Below are positions 1 to 5,846 of a stretch of 8,272 bases of DNA, in pieces. Made by a program: the position numbers and the translations under genes. Location of the stretch: contig DUTQ01000064.1 of NCBI GenBank assembly GCA_012841995.1, positions 1 through 8,272 of the forward strand, written 5' to 3'. The stretch's first letter is position 1, and the number at the start of each line of letters is the position of its first letter. The notes under the pieces were generated by a model. That model was not told where the DNA came from and searched no databases. It saw only the letters and a program-made list of their open reading frames with translations. The stretch comes from Thermoanaerobacterales bacterium. Lineage in GTDB: Bacteria; Bacillota; Thermosediminibacteria; Thermosediminibacterales; Tepidanaerobacteraceae.

Positions 1-60
1 AAACTAGATGATGTAAGTAGTTCGTTAGGGTTAAATCATGATAAAAACCTAACTACTTAA
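1..60 (+). CDS. possible 3' end of an upstream gene (partial)
   Basis: Frame 1 is the only forward frame open from the window edge; it encodes 19 residues, KLDDVSSSLGLNHDKNLTT, before TAA at 58-60. The other two forward frames stop within the first ten bases. A good intrinsic terminator starts 20 bp after this stop, as expected if a gene ends here. The tail is too short to assign to a family. The same bases also form a hairpin (about 14-59), so this could instead be an untranslated leader or trailer. Low certainty. Confidence 0.3.
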   Translation, partial: KLDDVSSSLGLNHDKNLTT

Positions 61-79
61 TGACTATTTAAATTTTTAT

Positions 80-105
80 CCCGGCTAAAAATAGCCGGGT
101 TTTTA
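80..105 (+). terminator. intrinsic terminator of the upstream unit
   Basis: A perfect 8-bp GC-rich stem, CCCGGCTA (80-87) with TAGCCGGG (92-99), has a 4-nt AAAA loop and is followed directly by TTTTT (100-104). This is a textbook Rho-independent terminator. It separates whatever lies left of the window from the small ORF and the transaldolase gene. Confidence 0.9.
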
Positions 106-164
106 TTAACTGTGATATTGTGAGGCAAATTTAATTTTTTCTTTAGTTTATAACAAAAACATTA

Positions 165-170
165 TATAAT
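165..170 (+). promoter_or_regulatory. possible -10 element before the small ORF
   Basis: TATAAT occurs at 165-170. The hexamer 17 bp upstream, TTTAGT at 142-147, matches the sigma-A -35 consensus TTGACA at only three positions. If used, transcription would begin near 177, after the possible GTG start at 175 and 13 nt before the ATG at 190. Confidence 0.3.
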
Positions 171-189
171 ACATGTGATTGAGTTTTAT

Positions 190-357
190 ATGAATAAAAA
201 GTTGATTCTAGTCTATAAAGCATCGGTGAAGTTGGAGAAAGCTATAGAAATAGAGCATAGAGAAAAATTCTTATTAGAGGATTGCCCAAAAAACGAAATG
301 TCTGAACTAAAAAAGCGTATGGCAAGAATAACTTCAGAAGTTGAAAAAGCAAAATGA
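190..357 (+). CDS. small hypothetical protein, 55 aa
   Basis: I do not recognise this protein. From ATG 190 it encodes 55 residues, highly charged and Lys/Glu-rich, with a single Cys in the phrase LEDCPKNE; the C-terminal half (SELKKRMARITSEVEKAK) looks like an amphipathic or coiled-coil helix. There is no signal peptide or membrane segment. An in-frame GTG at 175 would add five residues, but it has no ribosome binding site and falls before the likely transcription start. ATG 190 has only a weak GATTGAG upstream. It sits between a terminator and the transaldolase promoter and could be monocistronic. The length, weak translation signals and lack of a recognised family leave open that it is not expressed. 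Confidence 0.45.
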   Translation: MNKKLILVYKASVKLEKAIEIEHREKFLLEDCPKNEMSELKKRMARITSEVEKAK

Positions 358-374
358 TCTTCTCTATTCGTAAC

Positions 375-403
375 TGGAAATATCCGTAAATATGTTATAC
401 AAT
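375..403 (+). promoter_or_regulatory. candidate sigma-A promoter for the transaldolase gene
   Basis: TGGAAA at 375-380 (four of six matches to TTGACA) and TACAAT at 398-403 (five of six to TATAAT) are separated by exactly 17 bp. Transcription would start near 410, leaving about 30 nt of leader with the GGAGG site at 426-430. Confidence 0.4.
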
Positions 404-439
404 AAAACTGGAATAAAATATTTGTGGAGGTATGAAACA

Positions 440-1084
440 ATGGAATTATTCCTAGACACCGCAAACATAGATGAAATTAAGGAAGCGGCGTCATTAGGGG
501 TTATTTATGGTGTTACTACAAATCCTACTTTGATCGCAAAAGAAGGAAAGGATTTTAAGAAAACCATAATTGAAATAGCCTCAATAATTGAAGGCCCAAT
601 AAGTGCTGAAGTAGTAAGCCTTGATAGTGATGGAATGGTAAAGGAGGCCCAGGAGATATCATCATGGCATCCGAATATTGTAGTTAAAATACCTATAACA
701 TGGGAAGGCTTGAAGGCAGTTAAAAGGCTAAAGAAATTAGGGATAAAGACAAATGTAACCCTAGTATTCAGTCCAAATCAAGCTCTTCTTGCTGCAAGAG
801 CTGGGGCGACTTATGTTAGTCCATTTATAGGGAGATTTACTGATATCACCCAAGATGGCATAACTCTAATATCTGATATTGCAAAGATATTTGACTTGCA
901 CCATATATCGACAAAGATAATTGCCGCAAGCATAAGAACACCTATGGATGCGGTAAATGCAGCTAAAGTTGGTTCTGATATTGCCACTGTCCCATATAGG
1001 GTACTTCAGCAAATGGTGATGCACCCACTGACAGATATAGGTGTGAAACGCTTTTTGGAGGATTGGAAGAAGGTTACTCAATAA
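440..1084 (+). CDS. tal: TalC-type transaldolase, 214 aa
   Basis: Small (TalC/FSA subfamily) class I aldolase-type transaldolase, which transfers dihydroxyacetone units between sugar phosphates in the non-oxidative pentose phosphate pathway; cytosolic. It opens [13 protein letters not shown], followed by [13 protein letters not shown] near residues 24-36. The Schiff-base lysine is K83 in VVKIPIT, and [21 protein letters not shown] and IIAASIRTP follow as in Bacillus TalC. Full length for the family. The position equivalent to FsaA Q59 is E57 and the one equivalent to FsaA Y131 is F129; both favour transaldolase over fructose-6-phosphate aldolase (inference from known FSA/TalB mutants). ATG 440 is chosen because GGAGG lies at 426-430 with 9-nt spacing and the family starts here; in-frame codons back to 392 add a tail not found in the family. 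It is probably transcribed alone. Confidence 0.93.
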   Translation: MELFLDTANIDEIKEAASLGVIYGVTTNPTLIAKEGKDFKKTIIEIASIIEGPISAEVVSLDSDGMVKEAQEISSWHPNIVVKIPITWEGLKAVKRLKKLGIKTNVTLVFSPNQALLAARAGATYVSPFIGRFTDITQDGITLISDIAKIFDLHHISTKIIAASIRTPMDAVNAAKVGSDIATVPYRVLQQMVMHPLTDIGVKRFLEDWKKVTQ

Positions 1085-1138
1085 GTTACTTGCCGAATTA
1101 AACACATGCTCGTTGACTATGAACAAAGTAACTTTTTT
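1083..1138 (+). terminator. possible intrinsic terminator after the transaldolase gene
   Basis: AAGTTACTT (1083-1091) pairs with AAGTAACTT (1126-1134), and six T residues occupy 1133-1138. The stem is AT-rich and the loop is long (about 34 nt), so this is a weaker call than the other terminators. The 5' arm overlaps the stop codon. Confidence 0.5.
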
Positions 1139-1200
1139 GCTTAATGTCTTCAACAACTTATTTTAGGAATTAATTTCAAGAGTAAGGAGATTTTGACTAT

Positions 1201-2493
1201 ATGTTAAATATGAATTCAAAACTTGAGCAATTAGAAGCTAGCGGCAAAAAAATAAACATTGGTCTTATAGGAGCAGGGAAAATGGGCTGTGGCATGACAA
1301 GCCAAATGACATGCATGAGAGGTATTAACCCTGCAATAATTGCTGATAGGAATTTGGATAAGGCTCAAAAAGCTTATATAATGGCAGGTATTTCAAAGGA
1401 TGATATAGTAGTTGCTAGTAAGCCTTCGGAAGCAGAAAATGCATTGATTAGAAAAAAGTTTGTTATAACCGAAGATTTTGAGATCGCAACAAAGACTCCT
1501 TATATTGACGTGGTTGTTGATGCAACCGGTGGGCTTGAGGTAGGTGCTCAAATAGCTCTAAATTCAATATATAATAAAAAACATGTGGTGATGTTAAATG
1601 TAGAGACAGATGTTACCGTGGGGCCAATATTAAAAAAAATGGCCGATAGTGCAGGTGTTGTTTACACTGTTTCTGCAGGTGATGAACCTGGCGCCATTAA
1701 AGAGCTTTATGATTTTGCTGATGGAATGGGTTTTGAGGTGTTAGTAGCAGGGAAGGGAAAAAACAACCCATTAATCCGTGAAGTAAATCCAGATACTATA
1801 AGCAAAAGAGCTGAAACGCAAAAGGTAAATCCTAGAATGATGGTTTCTTTTGTAGATGGTACTAATACAATGATAGAAATGACAGCTGTTTCCAATGCAA
1901 CAGGATTTATACCCAGTAAAAGAGGCATGATTGGACCAAAGGCTACTGTTAAAGAGCTTCCTGATATATTGAGTCTAAAGGAGCAAGGAGGAATTTTAGA
2001 TAGATACCATGTTGTCGAATATGTCCATGGTATTTCACCAGGTGTTTTTGTAATAATTACAACTAAATCACAGGCGGTAAAAGAGGAACTTGCATATCTA
2101 TCTATGGGAGCAGGACCCAATTATGTCCTATACAGGCCATTTCATTTGACTAGCATTGAAACACCTTTATCCGCGGCAAGAGCATATTTTTATAATGAAC
2201 CTACTATTGCCCCTAAAGGAGCTCCCGTTTCTGAAACTGTTGCAGTAGCAAAAAAAGACCTTAAAGCTGGGGAATATTTGGATGGAATTGGAGGTTATAA
2301 AGTATACGGTATAATCGATACCTTTGAAAATGCAAAAAGAGAAAATGCTATTCCGATAGGCCTTATAAATTCCAATACGGTTTTAAAATGTGATGTTAAG
2401 AAAGATAAACCGATAACTTATGATATGGTCGAGATGGATGAATCATCACTCATTTTACAGCTCAGAAGAATACAGGATAAAATGTTAAAATAA
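1201..2493 (+). CDS. homoserine-dehydrogenase-like oxidoreductase with C-terminal SAF domain, 430 aa
   Basis: Member of the COG4091 type: an NAD(P)-binding fold similar to homoserine dehydrogenase plus a C-terminal SAF domain, presumably cytosolic. The Rossmann glycine motif GLIGAGKMG is at residues 21-29 (G24, G26, G29). VVVDATGG ends the first half of the fold near 110, SAGDEPGA is at 158-165, AGKGKNNP at 183-190 and VDGTNTM at about 218-224. The SAF domain runs from about 341 to 415. The start has AAGGAGA at 1184-1190 and ATG at 1201; ATG 1210 is a possible alternative. The substrate is uncertain. Annotation pipelines call such proteins homoserine dehydrogenase, but the DXR-like (DRL/DXR-II) enzyme of Brucella, a 1-deoxy-D-xylulose-5-phosphate reductoisomerase of the MEP pathway, belongs to the same superfamily. 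The next gene starts 31 nt after the stop with no terminator between, suggesting an operon. Confidence 0.85.
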   Translation: MLNMNSKLEQLEASGKKINIGLIGAGKMGCGMTSQMTCMRGINPAIIADRNLDKAQKAYIMAGISKDDIVVASKPSEAENALIRKKFVITEDFEIATKTPYIDVVVDATGGLEVGAQIALNSIYNKKHVVMLNVETDVTVGPILKKMADSAGVVYTVSAGDEPGAIKELYDFADGMGFEVLVAGKGKNNPLIREVNPDTISKRAETQKVNPRMMVSFVDGTNTMIEMTAVSNATGFIPSKRGMIGPKATVKELPDILSLKEQGGILDRYHVVEYVHGISPGVFVIITTKSQAVKEELAYLSMGAGPNYVLYRPFHLTSIETPLSAARAYFYNEPTIAPKGAPVSETVAVAKKDLKAGEYLDGIGGYKVYGIIDTFENAKRENAIPIGLINSNTVLKCDVKKDKPITYDMVEMDESSLILQLRRIQDKMLK

Positions 2494-2524
2494 TAGGGTT
2501 TTCCCAATGGGAGGGTAAAATATT

Positions 2525-2845
2525 ATGTCCTCTAGCATGAAAGCGGAACTTTTTTGCTTACACTGTAATAAAGACACTCCACATACCGTAACATATGTTG
2601 GAAACACATTAGAAAGCATAAAATGTATTGAATGCGGAAATGAAATCCAGATAAAAAAGGAAAAACTATTAGAGAATTATGCTATAGATTTTATAGAAAG
2701 AATATTGACAAAACCTCACCGTATGACTGAAGAATTAGAACATGATATAAAAAAATTCATACTCTCTCTTCCCATAAGAGTTGTGACAAAACCTTACCGA
2801 ATAGCTAGAGAAGTTGAACAGATAGTGAAAAAGGACAGGAGTTAA
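2525..2845 (+). CDS. zinc-ribbon protein with internal duplication, 106 aa
   Basis: Small basic protein, probably cytosolic, of unknown function. The N-terminal part has CLHC (C11, C14) and CIEC (C34, C37), a four-cysteine zinc ribbon. The C-terminal part carries two related units 26 residues apart: TKPHRMTEELEHDIKK at 62-77 and TKPYRIAREVEQIVKK at 88-103, with eight of 16 residues identical and a shared Arg three residues before each TKP. No signal peptide or membrane segment. The start is set by GGGAGGGT at 2509-2516, nine nt before ATG. Located 31 nt after the SAF-domain dehydrogenase, so probably co-transcribed. From memory, proteins of this shape occur in thermophilic Clostridia under the uninformative name 'bh protein'; I cannot verify that here. 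The basic, zinc-binding character would fit nucleic-acid binding, but that is a guess. Confidence 0.8.
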   Translation: MSSSMKAELFCLHCNKDTPHTVTYVGNTLESIKCIECGNEIQIKKEKLLENYAIDFIERILTKPHRMTEELEHDIKKFILSLPIRVVTKPYRIAREVEQIVKKDRS

Positions 2846-2902
2846 GAGAAAATATTGGTATAATATTGTTTTTTTCGGGAAAGATATTTTTGAGGTGAGC
2901 TT

Positions 2903-3124
2903 ATGGGGAAAAAAAGCTTAAGTAAAAATAAGAAGACAGTTAATAAAGAAAAGAAGTTTGACCCAAACGAAAAGTACAAGATAGAAGCTGCTAAAGAATT
3001 AGGTCTTCTAGAAAAGCTTAGATCTCATGGGTGGAAAATGCTTTCTGCTCAAGAAACCGGTAAAATCGGAGCATTAGTTAAGAAAAAAATAAAGTCCCAA
3101 AAAACAGGTAATAGTATTATTTAA
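2903..3124 (+). CDS. small acid-soluble spore protein, alpha/beta type, 73 aa
   Basis: SASP of the alpha/beta (SspF-like) kind, which coats and protects DNA in the dormant spore and is degraded at germination. After a Lys-rich 20-residue head, the core KYKIEAAKELGLLEKL (from about residue 25) corresponds to the family's first helix and germination-protease region. HGWKMLSAQETGKIGALVKKKIK (about 42-64) corresponds to the GW...L(S/T)A.E.G.IGG.(V/I).(K/R) motif. The second Gly of the usual GG pair is Ala here (G55, A56). GAGGTG at 2892-2897 is a good ribosome binding site five nt before ATG. It lies 57 nt after the zinc-ribbon gene. I could not find a convincing sigma-G promoter in the gap, so it may be read from upstream or from an atypical promoter. 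A strong terminator follows. Confidence 0.82.
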   Translation: MGKKSLSKNKKTVNKEKKFDPNEKYKIEAAKELGLLEKLRSHGWKMLSAQETGKIGALVKKKIKSQKTGNSII

Positions 3125-3170
3125 ATTTGTTAGACGAAATTCTTGAGCAATTTTTACCATTGAAACATTT

Positions 3171-3214
3171 AAACCGGCAATGTATAAGTTATACTAAAAC
3201 ATTGCCGGTTTTAC
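3171..3214 (+). terminator. strong intrinsic terminator after the spore-protein gene
   Basis: AAACCGGCAATGT (3171-3183) pairs perfectly over 13 bp with ACATTGCCGGTTT (3199-3211), with a further small stem possible inside the loop (GTATA/TATAC). TTTT at 3209-3212 gives a short U tract. It ends the dehydrogenase/zinc-ribbon/SASP unit before the DedA gene. Confidence 0.9.
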
Positions 3215-3279
3215 TTTACTCCTTATATTAGTAGTACAAAAAAAGCATTTTTATTGTATAATCTATAAAGGTGATATAA

Positions 3280-3894
3280 ATGTTTGATATATCCTCATAC
3301 GCTTATGAACTACTCATTAATCACGGCTATTTTGGTCTTTATTTTATATCATTAATAGAGGGTACAGGGCTCCCGTTTCCAATACAATTAGCTTTAATGA
3401 CTGTAGCGTATTTTATCAATATCGACAAAATGTCTTTCTTTTATGTTATTATCATTGTAACCTTTGGAAATCTTACAGGCAATCTTGTTGCGTATTTTAT
3501 TGGCAGTCTTGGTGGAAAACCTGTTTTTGACAAATTAAACAGATATCTTCACATTAAAGAAGATGATATTAATTCGATCAGAGAATGGTTTGACAAGTAT
3601 GGAAGTTTGACAAATATGATAAGCAGGTGGATAGGTGTAACAAGGACACCTGCTATCTGGGCTGCTAGTCTTTTTAGGATAAATATAATAAGCTACACGA
3701 TTTATTCGCTTATTGGTGATTTAACATGGGCATTTTGTTGGATATACATATATCTAAAAGCGTACTCATATCTAGAATTTATAATTAAAATACCATTAAA
3801 ATATAAGATAACAGCTATTATTTTAATAATATGTGTTATAATTTTATCATGGTATGTTGTTCTAAAAATTGTCAAAAACAAACGTATCAATTAA
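3280..3894 (+). CDS. DedA-family (VTT-domain) membrane protein, 204 aa
   Basis: Integral inner-membrane protein of the DedA/VTT group; some members are undecaprenyl-phosphate or phospholipid flippases, others affect proton-motive force and envelope stress. HGYFGLYFISLIEGTGLPFP at residues 15-34 contains the conserved acidic residue (E27) and Pro-rich re-entrant segment. GNLTGNLVAYFIG at 63-75 corresponds to the family's G..xGD..Y..G stretch, but with Asn where Asp is usual. SRWIGVTRTPAIWAA at 115-129 carries the two conserved arginines (R116, R122). Hydrophobic segments lie at about 17-45, 52-75, 138-160 and 175-198. AAAGGTGA at 3267-3274 precedes ATG by five nt. It appears to be monocistronic. 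The exact substrate cannot be told from sequence. Confidence 0.85.
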   Translation: MFDISSYAYELLINHGYFGLYFISLIEGTGLPFPIQLALMTVAYFINIDKMSFFYVIIIVTFGNLTGNLVAYFIGSLGGKPVFDKLNRYLHIKEDDINSIREWFDKYGSLTNMISRWIGVTRTPAIWAASLFRINIISYTIYSLIGDLTWAFCWIYIYLKAYSYLEFIIKIPLKYKITAIILIICVIILSWYVVLKIVKNKRIN

Positions 3895-4229
3895 TTTTTA
3901 AGCAGTTGATTTTAAGTAACCTATCACATACAAGAACTACTGTAAAAACCCCAATAAATTACAAGAAATAGTATAATTCTAGGCCTTATTTAAGGATTTA
4001 GTCCAGAGTTTAAGGGGTTAGCATGTTATAATAAACTTAGAAATATTTAAGAAAAGGCTCTTTCTTTATGAGAAAAAGATGTCAACCTGGATAATATTAT
4101 ATATTGTACCAACAAAAGCTATGATACAGATATAATTAAAAAAATATAGTTATCGAATTAAGCTTTAACATGATTTAGTGAAATCAAAGCTGTCACCTAT
4201 AAACAATTTATTTATCCTCCTCACTGGTT
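3895..4229. other. gene-poor intergenic region
   Basis: About 400 bp separate the DedA and SleB-type genes and contain no intact ORF with a ribosome binding site. Visible content: a short CCTTA-TT-TAAGG inverted repeat at 3984-3995, two similar 13-mers 20 bp apart (3989-4001 and 4009-4021), a lone TATAAT at 4027-4032, and a likely decayed small gene from 4079. No tRNA or clear small RNA was seen. Confidence 0.6.
4079..4220 (+). pseudogene. likely frameshifted remnant of a small YI(A/V)PNK-type protein gene
   Basis: From ATG 4079 the reading is MSTWIILYIVPTKAMIQI then stop at 4133. Adding one base in the A-rich stretch near 4111 gives MSTWIILYIVPNK and then SYDTDIIKKI before TAG at 4147. The restored text resembles the N-terminus of a roughly 70-residue clostridial protein with a W-x(3)-Y-I-A-P-N-K opening (often mis-named glutamate decarboxylase; recalled, not searched). 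Further down, VKSKLSPINNLFILL in another frame (about 4177-4221) could be its decayed C-terminus. There is no good ribosome binding site and several stops occur, so it is probably dead. A sequencing error could explain one frameshift but not all the stops. The end is approximate. Confidence 0.35.
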
Positions 4230-4258
4230 TTGATAGAGTTGAAAATTAGTGCTATAAT
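4230..4258 (+). promoter_or_regulatory. sigma-A-type promoter of the SleB-type hydrolase gene
   Basis: TTGATA at 4230-4235 (five of six to TTGACA) and a perfect TATAAT at 4253-4258 are separated by exactly 17 bp. Transcription would start near 4265, giving a leader of about 40 nt with GAGGAGG at 4290-4296. Confidence 0.65.
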
Positions 4259-4303
4259 CTTTGAAACTCTTCTGCGGTTAAAGACACATGAGGAGGTATA
4301 TAC

Positions 4304-4996
4304 TTGCAAAACTTGAAAAAAATTTTTTTGTTGTTAATTATATTACTGTTACTTTATGTATTCCAAACTGATGTTATGTTTGCTGCAGATTTTGGATGCA
4401 GAGTATTAAAGTATGGAACGTCGGGAAACGATGTAGTTGAGTTACAGCAAAAACTAATCTCTTTAGGATTTTTATCTGGAAAGGCCGATGGAGTTTTTGG
4501 TTCAAAAACAAAAACCGCAGTTAAAAAATTTCAGAGCTCTAGAGGTTTAAAATCCGACGGAATTGTTGGGCAAAAGACTTTTATGGCTTTGAAAAGAAAT
4601 TCTACATCCAGAGGAACTGTTGGGAGATATTCACAAAGGGACGTAGAGCTATTAGCAAAATTGGTTTATGCTGAAGCACGAGGGGAACCTTATTTAGGTC
4701 AAGTTGGTGTTGCCGCAGTAGTATTAAACAGGGTTAATGACCCCAATTACCCAAACACTATTCCAGAAGTTATTTTTCAAGTAGTTGATGGTCGATATCA
4801 ATTCAGCCCTGTGGCAAATGGACAAATTAATCTTACTCCTGATAATACTGCACGAAATGCTGCTATAGACGCAATTCTTGGGAAAGACCCCGTATATGGT
4901 GCAAAGGTTTTTTACAACCCCGATAAAACAAATGATAGATGGGTGAGCTTAAGATCTTGTGTTGTTAAGATAGGGAAACACGTTTTTTGTAAATAG
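4304..4996 (+). CDS. sleB: SleB-type spore cortex / cell-wall hydrolase, 230 aa
   Basis: Secreted peptidoglycan hydrolase. Residues 1-28 form a signal peptide (KK, a Leu/Ile-rich core, then VMFAA). A peptidoglycan-binding domain spans about 33-96 (GTSGNDVVELQQKLISLGF, DGVFGSKT, GIVGQKT). The catalytic Hydrolase_2 (SleB) domain spans about 110-229, with YAEARGEPYLGQVGVAAVVL at 122-141; E124 is the expected catalytic acid of this lytic-transglycosylase family. Architecture and length match SleB, which breaks down spore cortex at germination. Vegetative paralogues of the CwlJ/SleB group look alike, and the good sigma-A-type promoter here makes a vegetative role possible. The start is TTG 4304, decided by GAGGAGG at 4290-4296 with seven-nt spacing and by the signal peptide beginning there. 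Monocistronic, with its own terminator. Confidence 0.87.
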   Translation: MQNLKKIFLLLIILLLLYVFQTDVMFAADFGCRVLKYGTSGNDVVELQQKLISLGFLSGKADGVFGSKTKTAVKKFQSSRGLKSDGIVGQKTFMALKRNSTSRGTVGRYSQRDVELLAKLVYAEARGEPYLGQVGVAAVVLNRVNDPNYPNTIPEVIFQVVDGRYQFSPVANGQINLTPDNTARNAAIDAILGKDPVYGAKVFYNPDKTNDRWVSLRSCVVKIGKHVFCK

Positions 4997-5024
4997 AAAT
5001 AAACAAAAACACTATGGAATTTAT

Positions 5025-5056
5025 AGCTTTCATATTTTTATGAAGGCTTTTTTTTT
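5025..5056 (+). terminator. intrinsic terminator after the SleB-type gene
   Basis: A nine-pair stem, AGCTTTCAT (5025-5033) with ATGAAGGCT (5040-5048) including one G-U pair, has a six-nt loop and is followed by nine T residues (5048-5056). Confidence 0.88.
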
Positions 5057-5125
5057 ACATTAGTATTTGACTTTATTTGTATTATCAAAGATAATTATTA
5101 TTGAAATGTAATGGGGGTTCATTTT

Positions 5126-5755
5126 ATGAATGATTTTGAATATCTGACAATAAAGAAGCCATCCGAAAGCTTGCTTATCATAAAAAAATCTAAATTTATT
5201 TCCAATGTTTTTCCTATTAAAAATAAGGAGGAAGCTGAACAATACTTGGAAGTTTTACGCAAAAAGTATTGGGATGCTACCCATAATGTGTATGCATATA
5301 CAATTGGAAAAAATGATGAAGTACAAAAATTTAGTGATGATGGTGAACCTTCGGGGACAGCTGGTAAGCCAGTGCTCGAGACAATAAAATCGAAGGGTAT
5401 AAAAAACGTATTAGTTGTTATAACACGCTACTTTGGGGGAACCTTACTGGGAGCGGGAGGCTTAATAAGAGCTTATAGTGAGAGTGCAAGTCTTGGGCTA
5501 GATAAGGCGGGAATTATAAAAGTTGTAAAATGTAATATTTACAAGGTAATTATTGACTATGGCTTATTGGGTTCTGTTGAATGGGAAATACGAAAAAGAA
5601 ATATAGTAATAAAAAATATAAGTTATACTGAAGACGTTTTATTGGAAGTATGTGTTCCAATTTCAACTAATATTGATTTTCCAAAGCTTATCCTTAATTT
5701 GACTGATGGGAATGCTAAAATCAATCTGATAAAATGCTGTTACATGTCGATATGA
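5126..5755 (+). CDS. YigZ/IMPACT-family protein, 209 aa
   Basis: Cytosolic protein of the YigZ/YvyE (UPF0029, IMPACT) family. The N-terminal IMPACT domain spans about 15-125, with the signature pieces ATHNVYAY (51-58), DGEPSGTAGKPVL (72-84) and RYFGGTLLGAGGL (101-113); a ferredoxin-like DUF1949 domain fills about 135-205. Length matches E. coli YigZ (about 204). The eukaryotic homologue IMPACT modulates GCN2 signalling; the bacterial role is not established. The start is ATG 5126, with GGGGG at 5113-5117 eight nt before it. An in-frame ATG at 5111 would overlap that site and has no ribosome binding site of its own. No clear terminator separates it from the next gene 91 nt away. Confidence 0.9.
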   Translation: MNDFEYLTIKKPSESLLIIKKSKFISNVFPIKNKEEAEQYLEVLRKKYWDATHNVYAYTIGKNDEVQKFSDDGEPSGTAGKPVLETIKSKGIKNVLVVITRYFGGTLLGAGGLIRAYSESASLGLDKAGIIKVVKCNIYKVIIDYGLLGSVEWEIRKRNIVIKNISYTEDVLLEVCVPISTNIDFPKLILNLTDGNAKINLIKCCYMSI

Positions 5756-5846
5756 GTATTTTTTGATGAGGAAGCTATTTTTACGGGAAAATTTCTATAC
5801 TATCTCAATAAAACAATATATTATAATATAGAGGGAGGAAAATTAT

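Noticed and set aside
392..439. Upstream in-frame extension of the transaldolase from ATG 392
   Set aside because: The extra residues are not part of the family, lie upstream of GGAGG at 426-430, and overlap the candidate promoter; ATG 440 has proper spacing.
432..455. Short out-of-frame ATG reading frame overlapping the transaldolase start
   Set aside because: ATG 432 is only one base from the GGAGG site, too close for initiation, and the frame stops after seven codons.
866..1156. Antisense ORFs over the transaldolase, dehydrogenase and yebC-family genes
   Set aside because: They lack ribosome binding sites and recognisable proteins and simply mirror well-supported + strand genes.
3257..3262. 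TATAAT as a promoter for the dedA-family gene
   Set aside because: The -35 region is poor and transcription would begin almost at the ribosome binding site; kept out as unsupported.
4079..4135. An intact 18-codon small protein gene
   Set aside because: It has no ribosome binding site at a usable distance and ends abruptly; a frameshifted remnant explains the text better.
4211..4298. CCTCCTCA near 4216-4223 complementary to the SleB-type ribosome binding site, as an anti-Shine-Dalgarno leader
   Set aside because: It lies upstream of the likely promoter at 4230-4258, so it would not be on that mRNA.
5822..5827. TATAAT as a nadE promoter -10 element
   Set aside because: No -35 match at 16-18 bp, and a start about 7 bp downstream would fall inside the ribosome binding site.
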